Positions 42,521 to 53,949 are shown, counted from the first letter of the stretch. The stretch: DNA of 64,000 bases from Betaproteobacteria bacterium LSUCC0117 (GCA_030441535.1 JAUJFZ010000001.1:462001-526000); one strand, 5' to 3'. Notes: generated by a model from the letters alone, not told the origin. A program made the numbers and translations.

Positions 42521-43861
42521 ATGGATTTGTACGTTGCAGAATTACTGTTTGGCGGCTTCGCCATTCTCTTACTAATCGGCGCACCGATTACCGTCGCCCT
42601 TGGCGGCGCAGGTATGTTGGCCTACATCGCGCTGGACAAAGACCCGATCGCGCTGGTTCAAATTGCGTTCAACTCGGTCGGTAGTTTTCCACTCATGGCC
42701 CTGCCAGCTTTTGTGTTGGCTGGCGCGCTCATGGAAGCCGCGGGCATTTCAAAGCGTCTGGTGGACATCGCGGAGAGCCTGGCTGGCCCCATCACAGGTG
42801 GCTTGGGTGCTGCCACGGTCATTGCCTGCTTGTTCTTTGGCGCCATTTCAGGCTCAGGTCCCGCGACCACTGCCGCAGTGGGCATGTTGATGATCCCTGC
42901 GATGACGCGTCGCAACTACGACCGCCCATACGCATCGGCGGTCACTGCGGCGTCAGGCGGCTTGGGGATCATCATTCCGCCCTCGATTCCAATGGTGATT
43001 TTTGGAATCGCGGCACTTGGTATGCAACCCCCTCCCGAAGCAGTCGAGAAATTTGGCTCCTTTGCCTCGATGTCGATTCCCAAGCTGTTTATCGCGGGTG
43101 TGATACCTGGTTCTGTCATGGCGGGTAGCTTACTGTTGATGAATTACTTCATCTCAAAAAAGAACGGCTACAAAGGCCTAACCGAGAACTGGTCGTTCGA
43201 TGATGTGCGTAAATCCCTGCGTCGGGGTGTTTGGGCGGCATTGGCACCCTTCATTATTTTGGGTGGCATATACACGGGCCTGTTCACGCCGACCGAATCC
43301 GCGATCGTGGCGATCTTCTACACCTTATTCGTCGGTATCTTTATCCACCGTGAATTGAAGCTACCACGGATCTCAGAATCACTTCGCACGACCACGTGGA
43401 TCACTGGCCGCGTGCTACTGATTTTGTTCACGGCAACGGCCTTTGGTCGACTTTTAGTCGAGCAAAGGATACCCGCTCAAATCGCTGACTCAATGCTATC
43501 CCTCACGGACAACATCTACTTGATCTGGACGCTGGTGATTATTTTCCTGCTGTTCGTCGGTATGTTCATGGAGACGCTGGCTGCGATTCTGATCCTGGTC
43601 CCCGTCCTTTTACCAGTCATGTACACGGTCGGCGCCGACCCAACGCATGTAGGTATCGTGGTGATTTGTACGCTGTCTATCGGCTTCATGACCCCACCAC
43701 TGGGAGAGAATCTGTTTGTAGCCTCAGGTATTGGTGGTGAATCGGTTGAGCGCATCACGGTTCGAGTCTTGCCATTCGTACTGGTCACAAGTATTGCGGT
43801 ATTCACCATCGCATTTGTGCCCCAGATATCCCTGTGGCTGCCAAGCCTAGTGGGCTACTGA
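42521..43861 (+). CDS. tauM: TRAP large membrane subunit (TauM)
   Basis: 446-residue DctM protein with about twelve hydrophobic segments. Family motifs GAISGSGPATTAAVGMLMIPAM near 108-129 and GLGIIIPPSIPMVIFG near 146-161 are present, with GFMTPPLGENLFVASG in the second half. Last gene of tauKLM, closed by a bidirectional terminator. Imports taurine (or a related sulfonate) with sodium. Confidence 0.88.
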   Translation: MDLYVAELLFGGFAILLLIGAPITVALGGAGMLAYIALDKDPIALVQIAFNSVGSFPLMALPAFVLAGALMEAAGISKRLVDIAESLAGPITGGLGAATVIACLFFGAISGSGPATTAAVGMLMIPAMTRRNYDRPYASAVTAASGGLGIIIPPSIPMVIFGIAALGMQPPPEAVEKFGSFASMSIPKLFIAGVIPGSVMAGSLLLMNYFISKKNGYKGLTENWSFDDVRKSLRRGVWAALAPFIILGGIYTGLFTPTESAIVAIFYTLFVGIFIHRELKLPRISESLRTTTWITGRVLLILFTATAFGRLLVEQRIPAQIADSMLSLTDNIYLIWTLVIIFLLFVGMFMETLAAILILVPVLLPVMYTVGADPTHVGIVVICTLSIGFMTPPLGENLFVASGIGGESVERITVRVLPFVLVTSIAVFTIAFVPQISLWLPSLVGY

Positions 43862-43880
43862 ACACCCGGTATGCCCGCAT

Positions 43881-43918
43881 AAAAAGGCTGCTTGATTCAG
43901 ATCAAGCAGCCTTTTTTA
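43881..43918. terminator. Bidirectional terminator between tauM and tauR
   Basis: AAGGCTGCTTGAT pairs perfectly with ATCAAGCAGCCTT around TCAG; T-run on the forward side and A-run (T on the reverse) on the other. Ends both convergent transcripts. Confidence 0.9.
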
Positions 43919-43937
43919 ATGGCGTTAAAGCGCCGAG

Positions 43938-45440
43938 CTACTGCCGCATATCTGCAAGTGCCTTAGCAAACTCCGCCACGCCTGAATCAATCACAGACGC
44001 ACTGATTGACTGAAAGCCTAAGCGAACAAAATGCCCGTTCCCAGCTGATTGGTTGAAGAAAACATCGCCAGGCTCAATCAATACCCCACGTGTTTTGGCA
44101 TGTTCAGCGAGCGCCAATGAAGACACGCCATCCGGTAATTTGACCCAAAACGACCCCCCACCGGTCATAGGCGTCACTTGGCAGTCGGCTGCGTAGCGGG
44201 CCAGGGCATCCAAGATGAGTGCACTGCGCTCTTTTTGTGCGTCACCCAGTCGACGCAGCTGGGCGTCGTTGTGCCCCAGTGAAATGAACAAAGAAAGACT
44301 GCGCTGAATAAAAGTAGATGGGTGGCGGATCATGAGCCGGCGTAGCGATCGCAACTCAGAAATCAACTCTTTCGCAGCGACGATATAACCAATGCGTAAC
44401 CCGGGCGCCATGCTCTTTGACAGGCTGCCCACGTATATCACCCGGTTGTGTTGATCAAGACTTTTAAGCGCGGGGATGGGGTGACCCTCAAAATTATTTT
44501 CGCTTTCGAAGTCATCCTCGATGATCACCACATTGGACTCATTGGCCAACTGTAACAACGTTTCACGTCGGCTCAGTGGCATCGTTACACCGGTTGGGCA
44601 CTGGTGGCTAGGTGTTGTGTAGATGTAGTCGAAGTTGCGCAGATGATCACCAACCACCAAACCATATTGGTCAATCGCGGCGGGGCTCAGGCTGTCGGTT
44701 CGGTTACTGAAAATGTTGCGGGCATCGGGGTACCCCGGATCTTCAATGGCGACACGGGTACCCGAGCTCATCAACAAATCGGCAACCATGTAGAGTGCGT
44801 GTTGCGCACCGACGGTCACAATGAGCTCATCGGGGGTGGCCCAAACGCCCCTACGGGGTAAAACGCGGGTACAAATTTGATGCACCAAGGACTCGTCATC
44901 ACGGCTGATTTGATCAGGCGCCCAAGCCCTTATATCCAATACGCTCAGCGCTTTAAGGCAACACTCTCGCCATGCCGAAGTGGGAAACAACGATTCATCA
45001 AACTGGCCATACAAGAACGGATACGGATAGGTTTGCCAGTTACTGGGCTTGGTGATACTGCGTTGCGCGCTGGGACGTTGGCAAAATCGAGAGGCCCAGT
45101 CAACCCCAACGGCCGGCGTCGCTTGCGCATTTGAAGGAAGCGCCGTCTTTTTGACCCGCTCTCCCAAAATCGTAGGATTGACGAAATGGCCCTTACGCTC
45201 TTTTGAGACCAAGTAGCCCTCGTCGGCCAGCTGCTGATAGGCCAACACGACCGTGATGCGGCCAACACCTAGATGCTCAGCCAGCACCCTGCTGGAAGGC
45301 ACTGCTTGATCGGGCTCCAAATGCCGATCGAGGATTGCTCCGACCAGCATCTCCCGGATCTGGGCCTGCAGCGATAGATTTTCTCGAGCCGTGCGAAGCA
45401 TCAACTGCTTCCACATGGCTCCTTGCAGTGTCTTTGCCAT
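43938..45440 (-). CDS. tauR: MocR-family regulator (GntR DNA-binding domain plus aminotransferase-like domain), TauR candidate
   Basis: 500-residue MocR-type regulator. The winged helix covers about 20-85 (LQAQIREMLVGAILDRHLEPDQAVPSSR in parts, VGRITVVLAYQQLADEGYLVS), and the rest is a fold-type I aminotransferase domain with the PLP lysine in YVGSLSKSMAPGLRIGY. TauR of taurine loci has this architecture and needs PLP and taurine. Location beside tauM supports the name. Convergent with tauM and possibly co-transcribed with the decarboxylase gene upstream (83-base gap). A CCTAAA-N7-TTTAGG palindrome lies just upstream of its start. Confidence 0.8.
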   Translation of the reverse strand: MAKTLQGAMWKQLMLRTARENLSLQAQIREMLVGAILDRHLEPDQAVPSSRVLAEHLGVGRITVVLAYQQLADEGYLVSKERKGHFVNPTILGERVKKTALPSNAQATPAVGVDWASRFCQRPSAQRSITKPSNWQTYPYPFLYGQFDESLFPTSAWRECCLKALSVLDIRAWAPDQISRDDESLVHQICTRVLPRRGVWATPDELIVTVGAQHALYMVADLLMSSGTRVAIEDPGYPDARNIFSNRTDSLSPAAIDQYGLVVGDHLRNFDYIYTTPSHQCPTGVTMPLSRRETLLQLANESNVVIIEDDFESENNFEGHPIPALKSLDQHNRVIYVGSLSKSMAPGLRIGYIVAAKELISELRSLRRLMIRHPSTFIQRSLSLFISLGHNDAQLRRLGDAQKERSALILDALARYAADCQVTPMTGGGSFWVKLPDGVSSLALAEHAKTRGVLIEPGDVFFNQSAGNGHFVRLGFQSISASVIDSGVAEFAKALADMRQ

Positions 45441-45461
45441 AGCGAGGTTTACTCAAGGGCC

Positions 45462-45480
45462 CCTAAACAGGTACTTTAGG
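45462..45480. promoter_or_regulatory. CCTAAA-N7-TTTAGG operator candidate upstream of the MocR gene
   Basis: Perfect 6-bp arms 22 bases upstream of the reverse-strand start at 45440, in the 83-base gap after the decarboxylase gene. Consistent with autoregulation. Confidence 0.45.
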
Positions 45481-45523
45481 CGGCTATTGTGACCTGAAAT
45501 AGCGCCGATGAGTGTCCGGGAAT

Positions 45524-46996
45524 TTACGCAAATTGGGGGGCCAATTCGGCACCAATTTCAATAATCGCGTCCAAAAGGATATCCAAATCGCTGAACTGAG
45601 TTCTGTGATTGGTGATGTTGACCCGAATGGCGGTACACCCTTTTAAAAGCGTTGTCGATGGCGCTGCGATGCCCTTGAGCTGCAATTGCACAACGATTTC
45701 CTCGTTCAGTGCATTTAACTGGCCCACTCCATAATCGGGGACAACATATCGGAAACAGCAAATGTTCATGGCGACCGGCGCCAACAACTCTGTCACTGGG
45801 GCTTCTTGAACTCGCTCAGCGAGGTAACTGGCTTGCTCACAATTCCGGGTGACCATCTCGCCCAGCTTATCAATACCGTGTTCGTTCAATTGGGTCCAGA
45901 TCTTCAGTGAACGGAAGCCACGTGACAGTTCCGGTCCGTACTCAACCGGCCAGGGGTTACCAGCTGCCAAACCGCGCTCAGCGCCTTTTAAGTAATCGGG
46001 TCTTTCAGAGAAGGCTTTTCGGTGTGCCGCTTCAGATCGCATCAGCACAAAGCCCGCGTCGTAGTTGACGTGTAACCATTTGTGGAAGTCGAAAGCCAAC
46101 GAGTCGGCCCGTTTGATCCCGCTCAAACGGGGCTTAAGGCGTGGACTCAAAACGCCCAACGCGCCAAACGCGCCATCAACGTGGAACCAGAGTCCTCGAG
46201 ACGCAGCAATATCAGCCAATGCCTCCAAGTCATCTATAGCACCCACGTTGACCGCGCCGGCAGTGCCAACAATGACGAAGGGCGTAAAGCCTGCGGCCTG
46301 ATCCGCAGCGATCGCGACTTCCAAGGCCTTGGTGTCGATTTCAAAGCTGCCATTCACGGGAATCTTACGCAGGGCATGCGTCCCCAAGCCCAAAATATCA
46401 AACGCCCGGGCGACGCACGAATGGGTTTGCGTTGAGGTGTAGCCTGTCAACTTCGCACCCGCCAAACCCTCGGAGCGACTGGCGAACTCAAGACATTGAT
46501 CCCGTGCAGTTTTGAGCGCAATGATCGTAGCAATCGACGTGCCGGAGACCACTAAACCACTGGCCGTTTCGGGAAATTCGAATAGCGCACGGCACCATTG
46601 GTTGACTTGCTTCTCGACATACATCGCACCATGGTCGCGTCCACCTAAGTTGGCGTTGATCGCTGCCGCGGCAATGTCAGCAATCAGGTTTCCAGGCGTG
46701 CCGCCGCCATGAACCCAGCCGAAAAATCGCGGATGCGTGTTGCCAACACCATAGGGTAGTAAGCCCGTAAGCATCGTCTGCGTGGCATCACCACCATGAC
46801 CTTGCATGGGTAAAGACGCGTTGAACGACGCCTTTAGTGAAGCGGGTGGCTCATGCCAAACGCGTCCCTCTGTGGTGGATGCCATCTTGTCGATGGCGGC
46901 GTCGACCATCGCATGGGCACGTGCCCTGAATGCGACCCAATCAGTCGGATCAAGTGTCTCTTGCTGGGTGTGCAAGGGTTCGTGTGGCACTGTCAT
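45524..46996 (-). CDS. Group II PLP-dependent amino acid decarboxylase, candidate cysteate decarboxylase
   Basis: 490-residue decarboxylase of the aromatic-amino-acid/glutamate decarboxylase group. The PLP lysine is in SLAFDFHKWLHVNYDAGF near 303-320, the PLP-stacking and Ser/Thr segment is VVSGTSIATIIALK near 150, and HPRFFGWVHGGGTPGNLIAD near 88 is the substrate loop. Substrates of this group include aromatic amino acids, 2,4-diaminobutyrate and cysteine sulfinate/cysteate. In a taurine region, decarboxylation of L-cysteate to taurine is the attractive guess. The start overlaps the aminotransferase gene stop by four bases. Confidence 0.78.
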   Translation of the reverse strand: MTVPHEPLHTQQETLDPTDWVAFRARAHAMVDAAIDKMASTTEGRVWHEPPASLKASFNASLPMQGHGGDATQTMLTGLLPYGVGNTHPRFFGWVHGGGTPGNLIADIAAAAINANLGGRDHGAMYVEKQVNQWCRALFEFPETASGLVVSGTSIATIIALKTARDQCLEFASRSEGLAGAKLTGYTSTQTHSCVARAFDILGLGTHALRKIPVNGSFEIDTKALEVAIAADQAAGFTPFVIVGTAGAVNVGAIDDLEALADIAASRGLWFHVDGAFGALGVLSPRLKPRLSGIKRADSLAFDFHKWLHVNYDAGFVLMRSEAAHRKAFSERPDYLKGAERGLAAGNPWPVEYGPELSRGFRSLKIWTQLNEHGIDKLGEMVTRNCEQASYLAERVQEAPVTELLAPVAMNICCFRYVVPDYGVGQLNALNEEIVVQLQLKGIAAPSTTLLKGCTAIRVNITNHRTQFSDLDILLDAIIEIGAELAPQFA

Positions 46997-48210
46997 TTTG
47001 AACTCTCAGTCATGGCGACCCGCACAATACGGCCGATCATCTCGCAATCAACATCAGTCATTGACAGTGCGATCCGCATGTCGCACAAACCTTGCATCAG
47101 TGACAGTGAACGCGGCAACGCCTGCGTTTCGCGCATGTAGTGCCAATGGGTGTAGTTGCTCGTGAACCCCTGTGGCTCGTCACGACCAAACCACTTGATA
47201 TGCAACCCTCGGCTGTCGCAGCCCGCCAAAAATTTCAAGATGGCTGGCCTATCCAAGCTCAAGGTAAATTGAATAGAGCTGGCAACGTATGACTCCCGGG
47301 GGTCGCGTGGGGGCACCACTAAATTAGGAATACCCGCGAGGGTCTGCGCCAATTTCGCATACAAGCCATTCCAAACTTGGGTACGCCGCGGCATATCGGC
47401 CAGCTGTGGGCGCAACATCGCAGCGGCTTGATTGGACATCCGCAAGCTGAAGTTAGGGGTTTTATAGCGCCAACGTTCGAACACCTCAGCGGGCGGCGCA
47501 CTCGTGTGTTGGCTGTAAAGCATGTAGCTGCCCGAGAACAGAATGGCTTGCGCACACACATCGGGGTCATCCGTGACCAATAAGCCGCCCTCACCTGAAT
47601 TGATATGCTTGTAGGTTTGCGTGCTAAAGCAGCCAATCTTGCCCCAGGTACCAGTGAACCGTCCATCCCAGGCAGCGCCCATGGTGTGTGCGCAGTCTTC
47701 CACAACTGCCACGCCCTGCGCATCACAAATCTCACGGACGGCTTGCATGTTGGTGATGTGACCTCGCATATGAGAAATCAAAAAGACCTTTGCCCCACTG
47801 GTTTCGACCTTATGCTTCAGATCTGCCAGATCAGTGGTGTAGTCGGCTGTGGTCTCAACCAGAAGGGGCTCGGCACCCGCATGCGCAATCGCGCCGGGCA
47901 CGGGTGCCAGCGTGAAGGTGCTGGTCAGCACCCGATCACCCGGTTGCACACCCAGCGTCTTCAAAGCTACAAACATGGTCGCCCCGCATGAGCTCATGGC
48001 CACGCAGTATTTCGAGCCAACGTACTCGGCGTAGGCCTGCTCAAGCAATGAGGGCTCTGGATCGCCCCCACCGGTCTCACCATAGCGATGCAGTCGACCG
48101 ATATTCATCAGTTCGACCACGCGGGCAATACCCGCCTGGGGTATCGGTTCGGGCTGGCTCAGGTCTTTACCAAACCACAACCCATCGGACGCTGTCTGCG
48201 GTGCATTCAT
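46993..48210 (-). CDS. DegT/DnrJ/EryC1/StrS-family PLP aminotransferase
   Basis: 405-residue aminotransferase. The PLP lysine is in STQTYKHINSGEGG near 198-211, the pyridine-binding Asp is in VAVVEDCAHTMGA near 170, and the N-terminal YVGSKYCVAMSSCGATMFVALKTLGVQPGD is the family start. The family usually aminates keto-sugars but some members use small oxo acids or aldehydes. Sandwiched between the HpsN-like and decarboxylase genes, it may aminate a C3 sulfonate (for example sulfopyruvate to cysteate). That substrate is an inference. Confidence 0.78.
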   Translation of the reverse strand: MNAPQTASDGLWFGKDLSQPEPIPQAGIARVVELMNIGRLHRYGETGGGDPEPSLLEQAYAEYVGSKYCVAMSSCGATMFVALKTLGVQPGDRVLTSTFTLAPVPGAIAHAGAEPLLVETTADYTTDLADLKHKVETSGAKVFLISHMRGHITNMQAVREICDAQGVAVVEDCAHTMGAAWDGRFTGTWGKIGCFSTQTYKHINSGEGGLLVTDDPDVCAQAILFSGSYMLYSQHTSAPPAEVFERWRYKTPNFSLRMSNQAAAMLRPQLADMPRRTQVWNGLYAKLAQTLAGIPNLVVPPRDPRESYVASSIQFTLSLDRPAILKFLAGCDSRGLHIKWFGRDEPQGFTSNYTHWHYMRETQALPRSLSLMQGLCDMRIALSMTDVDCEMIGRIVRVAMTESSK

Positions 48211-48225
48211 GGCGTTACTCCCTCA

Positions 48226-49593
<1,368 letters not shown>

Positions 49594-49692
49594 TCACCGT
49601 GATTCTAGGTAGCCTGCAACAGCACAATAAGGCCAAATAACGTTTATGATTAAAGCCAGAATAACCGAGCCGATAGCAACCACACAAAGCGC

Positions 49693-51243
49693 ATGTCACG
49701 TCCCCCTAGCACTGCCGACCTGATGTGGCAACGCCTTTACAAACGGCTGGATGGCATCGCAGCAACCCGTCAAGGGCAGCTGCGAGACACACTGGTGCAA
49801 AGCATCATGGACGGCTTTTTGCAACCCGGTGCAGCAGTGCCTGCTAGCCGGGTTTTGGCGACAACGTTGGACCTTTCGCGCACCACCGTTACCTTGGCTT
49901 TAGAGGCGCTCGTTGATCAGGGGTTCTTGGTTGCCAAGCCGCGCAGCGGGTTCTACGTCGCAGATGCACCTCCCATCCGGGTCTCGCCCATTGAGGCGGC
50001 AAAACAGGCGACCATTGATCAACCCGCAGGAGGTGCTGGTGCTGCACCTACCAACCGTTGGGATCAACGATTGCAGATCACTCCATCTGCACAGCAAAAT
50101 ATCGAGAAGCCGCTGGATTGGCAGCAACAGCCTTACCCATTTGTATTTGGTCAATTCGATGCCACGCAATTCCCGTTTCGCAACTGGCGTCGCTGCATTC
50201 TTGAGACCATTGAGGCACGTTCGGTGCGCACATGGGCGCCGGACCACCTGGACCGTGACGATCCCACTCTGATTGAGCAGATCCATTCGCGCTTGCTTCC
50301 CGCGCGCGGCATTTGGGTGGATCGCGATCAAATCTTGGTAACCAGTGGTGCGCAGCAAGGTCTATTTCTGTTAGGACAGTTGCTGGTGGGTGATCAGACC
50401 CACGTCGGTATAGAGACGCCTGGCTATCCCGATGCACGCAATAACTTTGCGCTCAGGACACCTCACCTACATGACCTTGACGTCGATCACGACGGTTTGA
50501 TTCCAAACGAAAAAGTTACGCCATGCGATTACGTTTTTGTAACGCCCAGTCACCAGTGCCCCACGACAGTGACTTTGTCCTTACCACGCAGGAACGCGCT
50601 GTTGGAAATGGCGAGCCAACATGACTTTGTGGTGATTGAGGACGACCACGAGAGCGAACTGAATTTCTCCAGCCGGCCCACACCAGCCTTGAAAAGCTTA
50701 GACACACAAGAGCGCGTGATCTATTTAGGTAGTCTGTCTAAAACACTGGCTCATGGCCTGCGATTGGGCTTTATCGTTGCGCCCGTGCCGTTGATCAAAG
50801 AACTCCGCGCATTACGGCGTTTGATGATGCGCCACATCCCCTCTAACAATCAGCAGGTCGCTGCGCTGTTCGTGGCCCACGGTTTTCATGAAGCCCATGT
50901 TCGTAACTTGGTCAAAACCTACCGAGAGCGATCATTGGTGCTTAAAAACGCACTCACCCGCTACACCCCTGAGCTGCGATTCACGCCCGCAAAGGGGGGG
51001 TCCGCGCTGTGGGTTACAGGGCCTGATGGTTTAGATACCAAGCTTTTAGCTGCAGACTTATACCGCGCCGGTGTCGTGATTGAGCCTGGTACTTACTTTT
51101 ACCCACGCGGGCAAGGCGTTTGCGCCAGCATGCGAGTGGGCTACTCATCTATTCCCGTGAATCAGATCGAACCGGGCGTGCAGCTTTTTGCCAAGCACCT
51201 TAACCGACTAACGCAGCACAATCAGAAGCAAGCTGAGGCTTGA
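49693..51243 (+). CDS. Second MocR-family regulator (GntR plus aminotransferase-like)
   Basis: 516-residue MocR-type regulator. The helix-turn-helix part is LQPGAAVPASRVLATTLDLSRTTVTLALEALVDQGF (in parts, about 36-72), and the PLP lysine is in YLGSLSKTLAHGLRLGFIV. It is a clear paralogue of the TauR candidate at 43938-45440. Divergent from the hpsN operon with 147 bases between, where a direct repeat GCCAAATAAC / GCCAGAATAAC (from 49632) could be its target. Probably controls hpsN-aminotransferase-decarboxylase in response to an amino sulfonate. The 3' end overlaps the exporter gene tail by 36 bases. Confidence 0.85.
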   Translation: MSRPPSTADLMWQRLYKRLDGIAATRQGQLRDTLVQSIMDGFLQPGAAVPASRVLATTLDLSRTTVTLALEALVDQGFLVAKPRSGFYVADAPPIRVSPIEAAKQATIDQPAGGAGAAPTNRWDQRLQITPSAQQNIEKPLDWQQQPYPFVFGQFDATQFPFRNWRRCILETIEARSVRTWAPDHLDRDDPTLIEQIHSRLLPARGIWVDRDQILVTSGAQQGLFLLGQLLVGDQTHVGIETPGYPDARNNFALRTPHLHDLDVDHDGLIPNEKVTPCDYVFVTPSHQCPTTVTLSLPRRNALLEMASQHDFVVIEDDHESELNFSSRPTPALKSLDTQERVIYLGSLSKTLAHGLRLGFIVAPVPLIKELRALRRLMMRHIPSNNQQVAALFVAHGFHEAHVRNLVKTYRERSLVLKNALTRYTPELRFTPAKGGSALWVTGPDGLDTKLLAADLYRAGVVIEPGTYFYPRGQGVCASMRVGYSSIPVNQIEPGVQLFAKHLNRLTQHNQKQAEA

Positions 51244-51969
51244 CATCACCATCAATAAATTGAGTACGAACTGTCGGAAGTCGACCGAAACCGCTCGATG
51301 GAAAAAGTGCTGCCCCATATAAATCCCAAGTGCCATCGGTATGCCCAGCGCGATGCCCAGCTTCAGGGAGTTGCCGTCGATTAAACTGTTATTGATTGGC
51401 AAGTCAAGCCAAGTGGCCAAGACCATCGCGCTGATGACCAGTGCGTCCGCAAACAATAAGTACAAAATCATGGTTGCCCGTAGACGGGCGCTGGGCATAC
51501 CACTGGCGGTCATTGTCAATGCCGCCACCACCCCACCACTCGCAGCGATACCGTTCAGCAGACCAGAGCCGGCGCCGCATAGACGCCTGAGCAAAGGGGT
51601 ATCCTCTAAATTGGACCGGACCACGAACCTGAGCGCAATCGCTGCGATCAGTAAAAATAACGCGACCACCACACGAAGCGGCTGAGATGGCAAGAAAAGC
51701 AACATTGCCATACCAATGGGCACGGTCAGCAAATTGCCCCAAACGATCGTCTTTAGCCAGCTGCGATCGGCGCTGGCCACCGACCCGCGCCACATCAGTA
51801 CACTCGCCGTCATTTCCAGCACCACAATGACGGGTACGACTAAAGATGGGCTGACGCTCCAGGTCAGCCCTGCCATACACAGCACAGAAAAGCCGAAGCC
51901 TGCATAGCCTCTAACCCACCCGGCACCGAAACCGACGCAACAGACCCATACCCAGATGAGTGGAGACAT
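51208..51969 (-). CDS. TSUP (TauE/SafE) family membrane protein, putative sulfite exporter
   Basis: 253-residue membrane protein with about eight hydrophobic segments. The N-terminal GFGAGWVRGYAGFGFSVLCMAGL and the internal repeat LCGAGSGLLNGIAASGGVVAALTM are TSUP signatures. TauE in taurine-degrading bacteria belongs here and is thought to export sulfite. With the YeiH-type protein at 36.5 kb the region encodes two different exporters. Convergent overlap of 36 bases with the MocR gene. Confidence 0.85.
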   Translation of the reverse strand: MSPLIWVWVCCVGFGAGWVRGYAGFGFSVLCMAGLTWSVSPSLVVPVIVVLEMTASVLMWRGSVASADRSWLKTIVWGNLLTVPIGMAMLLFLPSQPLRVVVALFLLIAAIALRFVVRSNLEDTPLLRRLCGAGSGLLNGIAASGGVVAALTMTASGMPSARLRATMILYLLFADALVISAMVLATWLDLPINNSLIDGNSLKLGIALGIPMALGIYMGQHFFHRAVSVDFRQFVLNLLMVMSSLSLLLIVLR

Positions 51970-52265
51970 GCCGCGCTACTTTCTGATATTCGGTATGAGT
52001 GCCAAATTGGCTTTACCACCACTGGAGTCGCGGGTCGCAGCTCCTGCACGGCCGACACCCCCAAGCGTCATTGACCCAACCAAACTGTTGATTGCCAATG
52101 TGGTTGACGTAAAGCCATAGCGGCCGGCAATTCTCATGCAACCCCAATGATCTAACGGATTACCTTTTTTCATAACTGTCTATTTCAATGATTGATTTCG
52201 TCTACACCGAATGGTCTTCTATCGCCTCATCACATCGGATAAACCAAGCCTGACGTCATTTCTGC

Positions 52266-53894
52266 TCATGCTGCCGACCGATACTCACAGTCCTCAAGAA
52301 TCATCTCGACTGCCTTCTCTGCCATCATCACGACGGGTGCATTGGTATTGCCTGACACCAACGTCGGCATGGCAGAGCAATCAATCACCCTTAGCCCACT
52401 CACACCATGGACACGCAAGCGGTTATCCAACACGGCACCGGCTTGGGGGTCGAGTCCCATTGCACAGGTGCCGCTGGGATGAAATATCGTTGCCCCCGCC
52501 TCCCGACAAAAAGCCAATATATCCTCATCTGTCTGAGCACTGGGACCCGGCTTCACCTCACGGATAACACGTGGCGCCATCGCTTGCGAAGCAGCGATGG
52601 CTCGGGCCGAGCGAACAGCAGCGACCGCCGTACGTCGATCCAAATCGGTACTCAGATAGTTGGGCTGCATTTCCGGTGGCTCAAACGGATTGGTACTGCG
52701 AATCCGTATGTGCCCACGAGACTCCGGCCGCAATTGGCACACCGATAAGGTAAAACCCGAGAAACGATGTACCTTGCCGCCCGCCATGTCGGCAGACAGC
52801 GTCGCAACATGAAACTGAATGTCGGGTGTCGCAGACTCATTCGCCAGCGCACGCATGAAGCACCCGCCTTGGTTGATACCAACAGCCAATGGCCCTGACC
52901 GTTTGGTCAGCCATTGCCAACCTAACTTGGCTTGACCGAAGAACGAGTTAAGTGCATCGTTTGTAGTCGGCTGATTCGACTCGTAGGTGAGGCGAATCTG
53001 CAAGTGATCTTGTAAGTTTTCCCCCACGCCAGGTAGGTCCACAACCACTGGGACCCCGTGTTTTTTCAGCAGGTCCGCAGGTCCAATACCCGAGAGTTGT
53101 AACAGCTGCGGGGACATGATCGCACCTGCAGACAACAAGACCTCGCGCGCTGCAAGGACCTCACACTCTTGCCCCCTTTCGCCGCCTTTACGATAACGGA
53201 CGCCGACTGCACGCGTACCGTCCATGATGATCTGAGTAGCTTGTGATTCGGTTTCAACGACCAGGTTTTTGCGGCCGCGTGCTGGCTTTAGATAGCCCTT
53301 CGCGGTACTCCAACGCCAACCCTTCCAGGTTGTCAGCTGGTAGTAACCGGCACCAAATTGTTGTGCGCCATTGAAATCATCCGTGCGGGGTACGCCCAAC
53401 TCTTGGGCGCCGCAAATAAAGGCCTCGATCAGCGGATCCTTTAAACCGATATCAGAGACCCGCAACGGACCTTCGCCACCGTGGTAGGCACTTGCACCGC
53501 GCTGATTACGCTCAGACTTTACGAAATAGGGCAAAACGTCCTTGGCTGACCAGCCATGATTACCTGCCGCTGCCCAGGCGTCGTAGTCTTCATGCTGGCC
53601 CCGGATATAGATCAACCCGTTAATTGAACTTGAACCGCCGAGGGTTTTTCCACGCGGCCAGTATATCCGGCGCCCATTCATGTGCGGGTCTGGGTCGGTG
53701 TGGAAACACCAGTTGTACTTGGTGCTCCACATCGTTTTACCGTAGCCGATCGGCAAGTGGATCCAAAATGAATTGTCTTTGGGGCCCGCCTCTAATAGCA
53801 GTACGCGGGTATGCGGATCCTCACTCAAGCGTGCGGCCAATACCGCTCCGGCGGAGCCTGCACCAACTACGATATAGTCAAAATTAGCGTTCAT
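52266..53894 (-). CDS. GMC-family FAD alcohol dehydrogenase, possibly isethionate dehydrogenase (IseJ-like)
   Basis: 542-residue glucose-methanol-choline oxidoreductase. FAD motif VVGAGSAGAVLAARLSED at 8-25, GMC signature 1 RGKTLGGSSSINGLIYIRG near 82-100, signature 2 LLSAGAIMSPQLLQLSGIGP near 255-274, and the catalytic His in FHPSGTCAMG plus Asn in SGNTNAPVVMMAEKA. Choline dehydrogenase is the common label, but the divergent IclR gene and nearby Xsc, Pta and sulfite exporter match the isethionate loci (IseJ with IclR-type IseR, from memory). Oxidation of isethionate to sulfoacetaldehyde, or of sulfolactate, is therefore suggested. Confidence 0.82.
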   Translation of the reverse strand: MNANFDYIVVGAGSAGAVLAARLSEDPHTRVLLLEAGPKDNSFWIHLPIGYGKTMWSTKYNWCFHTDPDPHMNGRRIYWPRGKTLGGSSSINGLIYIRGQHEDYDAWAAAGNHGWSAKDVLPYFVKSERNQRGASAYHGGEGPLRVSDIGLKDPLIEAFICGAQELGVPRTDDFNGAQQFGAGYYQLTTWKGWRWSTAKGYLKPARGRKNLVVETESQATQIIMDGTRAVGVRYRKGGERGQECEVLAAREVLLSAGAIMSPQLLQLSGIGPADLLKKHGVPVVVDLPGVGENLQDHLQIRLTYESNQPTTNDALNSFFGQAKLGWQWLTKRSGPLAVGINQGGCFMRALANESATPDIQFHVATLSADMAGGKVHRFSGFTLSVCQLRPESRGHIRIRSTNPFEPPEMQPNYLSTDLDRRTAVAAVRSARAIAASQAMAPRVIREVKPGPSAQTDEDILAFCREAGATIFHPSGTCAMGLDPQAGAVLDNRLRVHGVSGLRVIDCSAMPTLVSGNTNAPVVMMAEKAVEMILEDCEYRSAA

Positions 53895-53899
53895 AAAAA

Positions 53900-53949
53900 G
53901 AAATGGAATTCAAAGCGATTTCTTATTTCGGTACGTTTTATTCCATTTC
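53900..53949. promoter_or_regulatory. Spaced inverted repeat between the GMC and IclR genes
   Basis: GAAATGGAAT (53900-53909) and ATTCCATTTC (53940-53949), 40 bases centre to centre, in the 115-base divergent region. Fits cooperative binding of an IclR tetramer. Confidence 0.55.

Noticed and set aside
51976..52173. 65-codon reverse frame upstream of the TSUP gene
   Set aside because: Start codon and length are plausible but no ribosome site or family is seen; perhaps a decayed gene end, too weak to list.
52266..53894. Choline dehydrogenase BetA
   Set aside because: No betaine aldehyde dehydrogenase or choline transporter nearby; the IclR partner and sulfonate setting fit another alcohol better.
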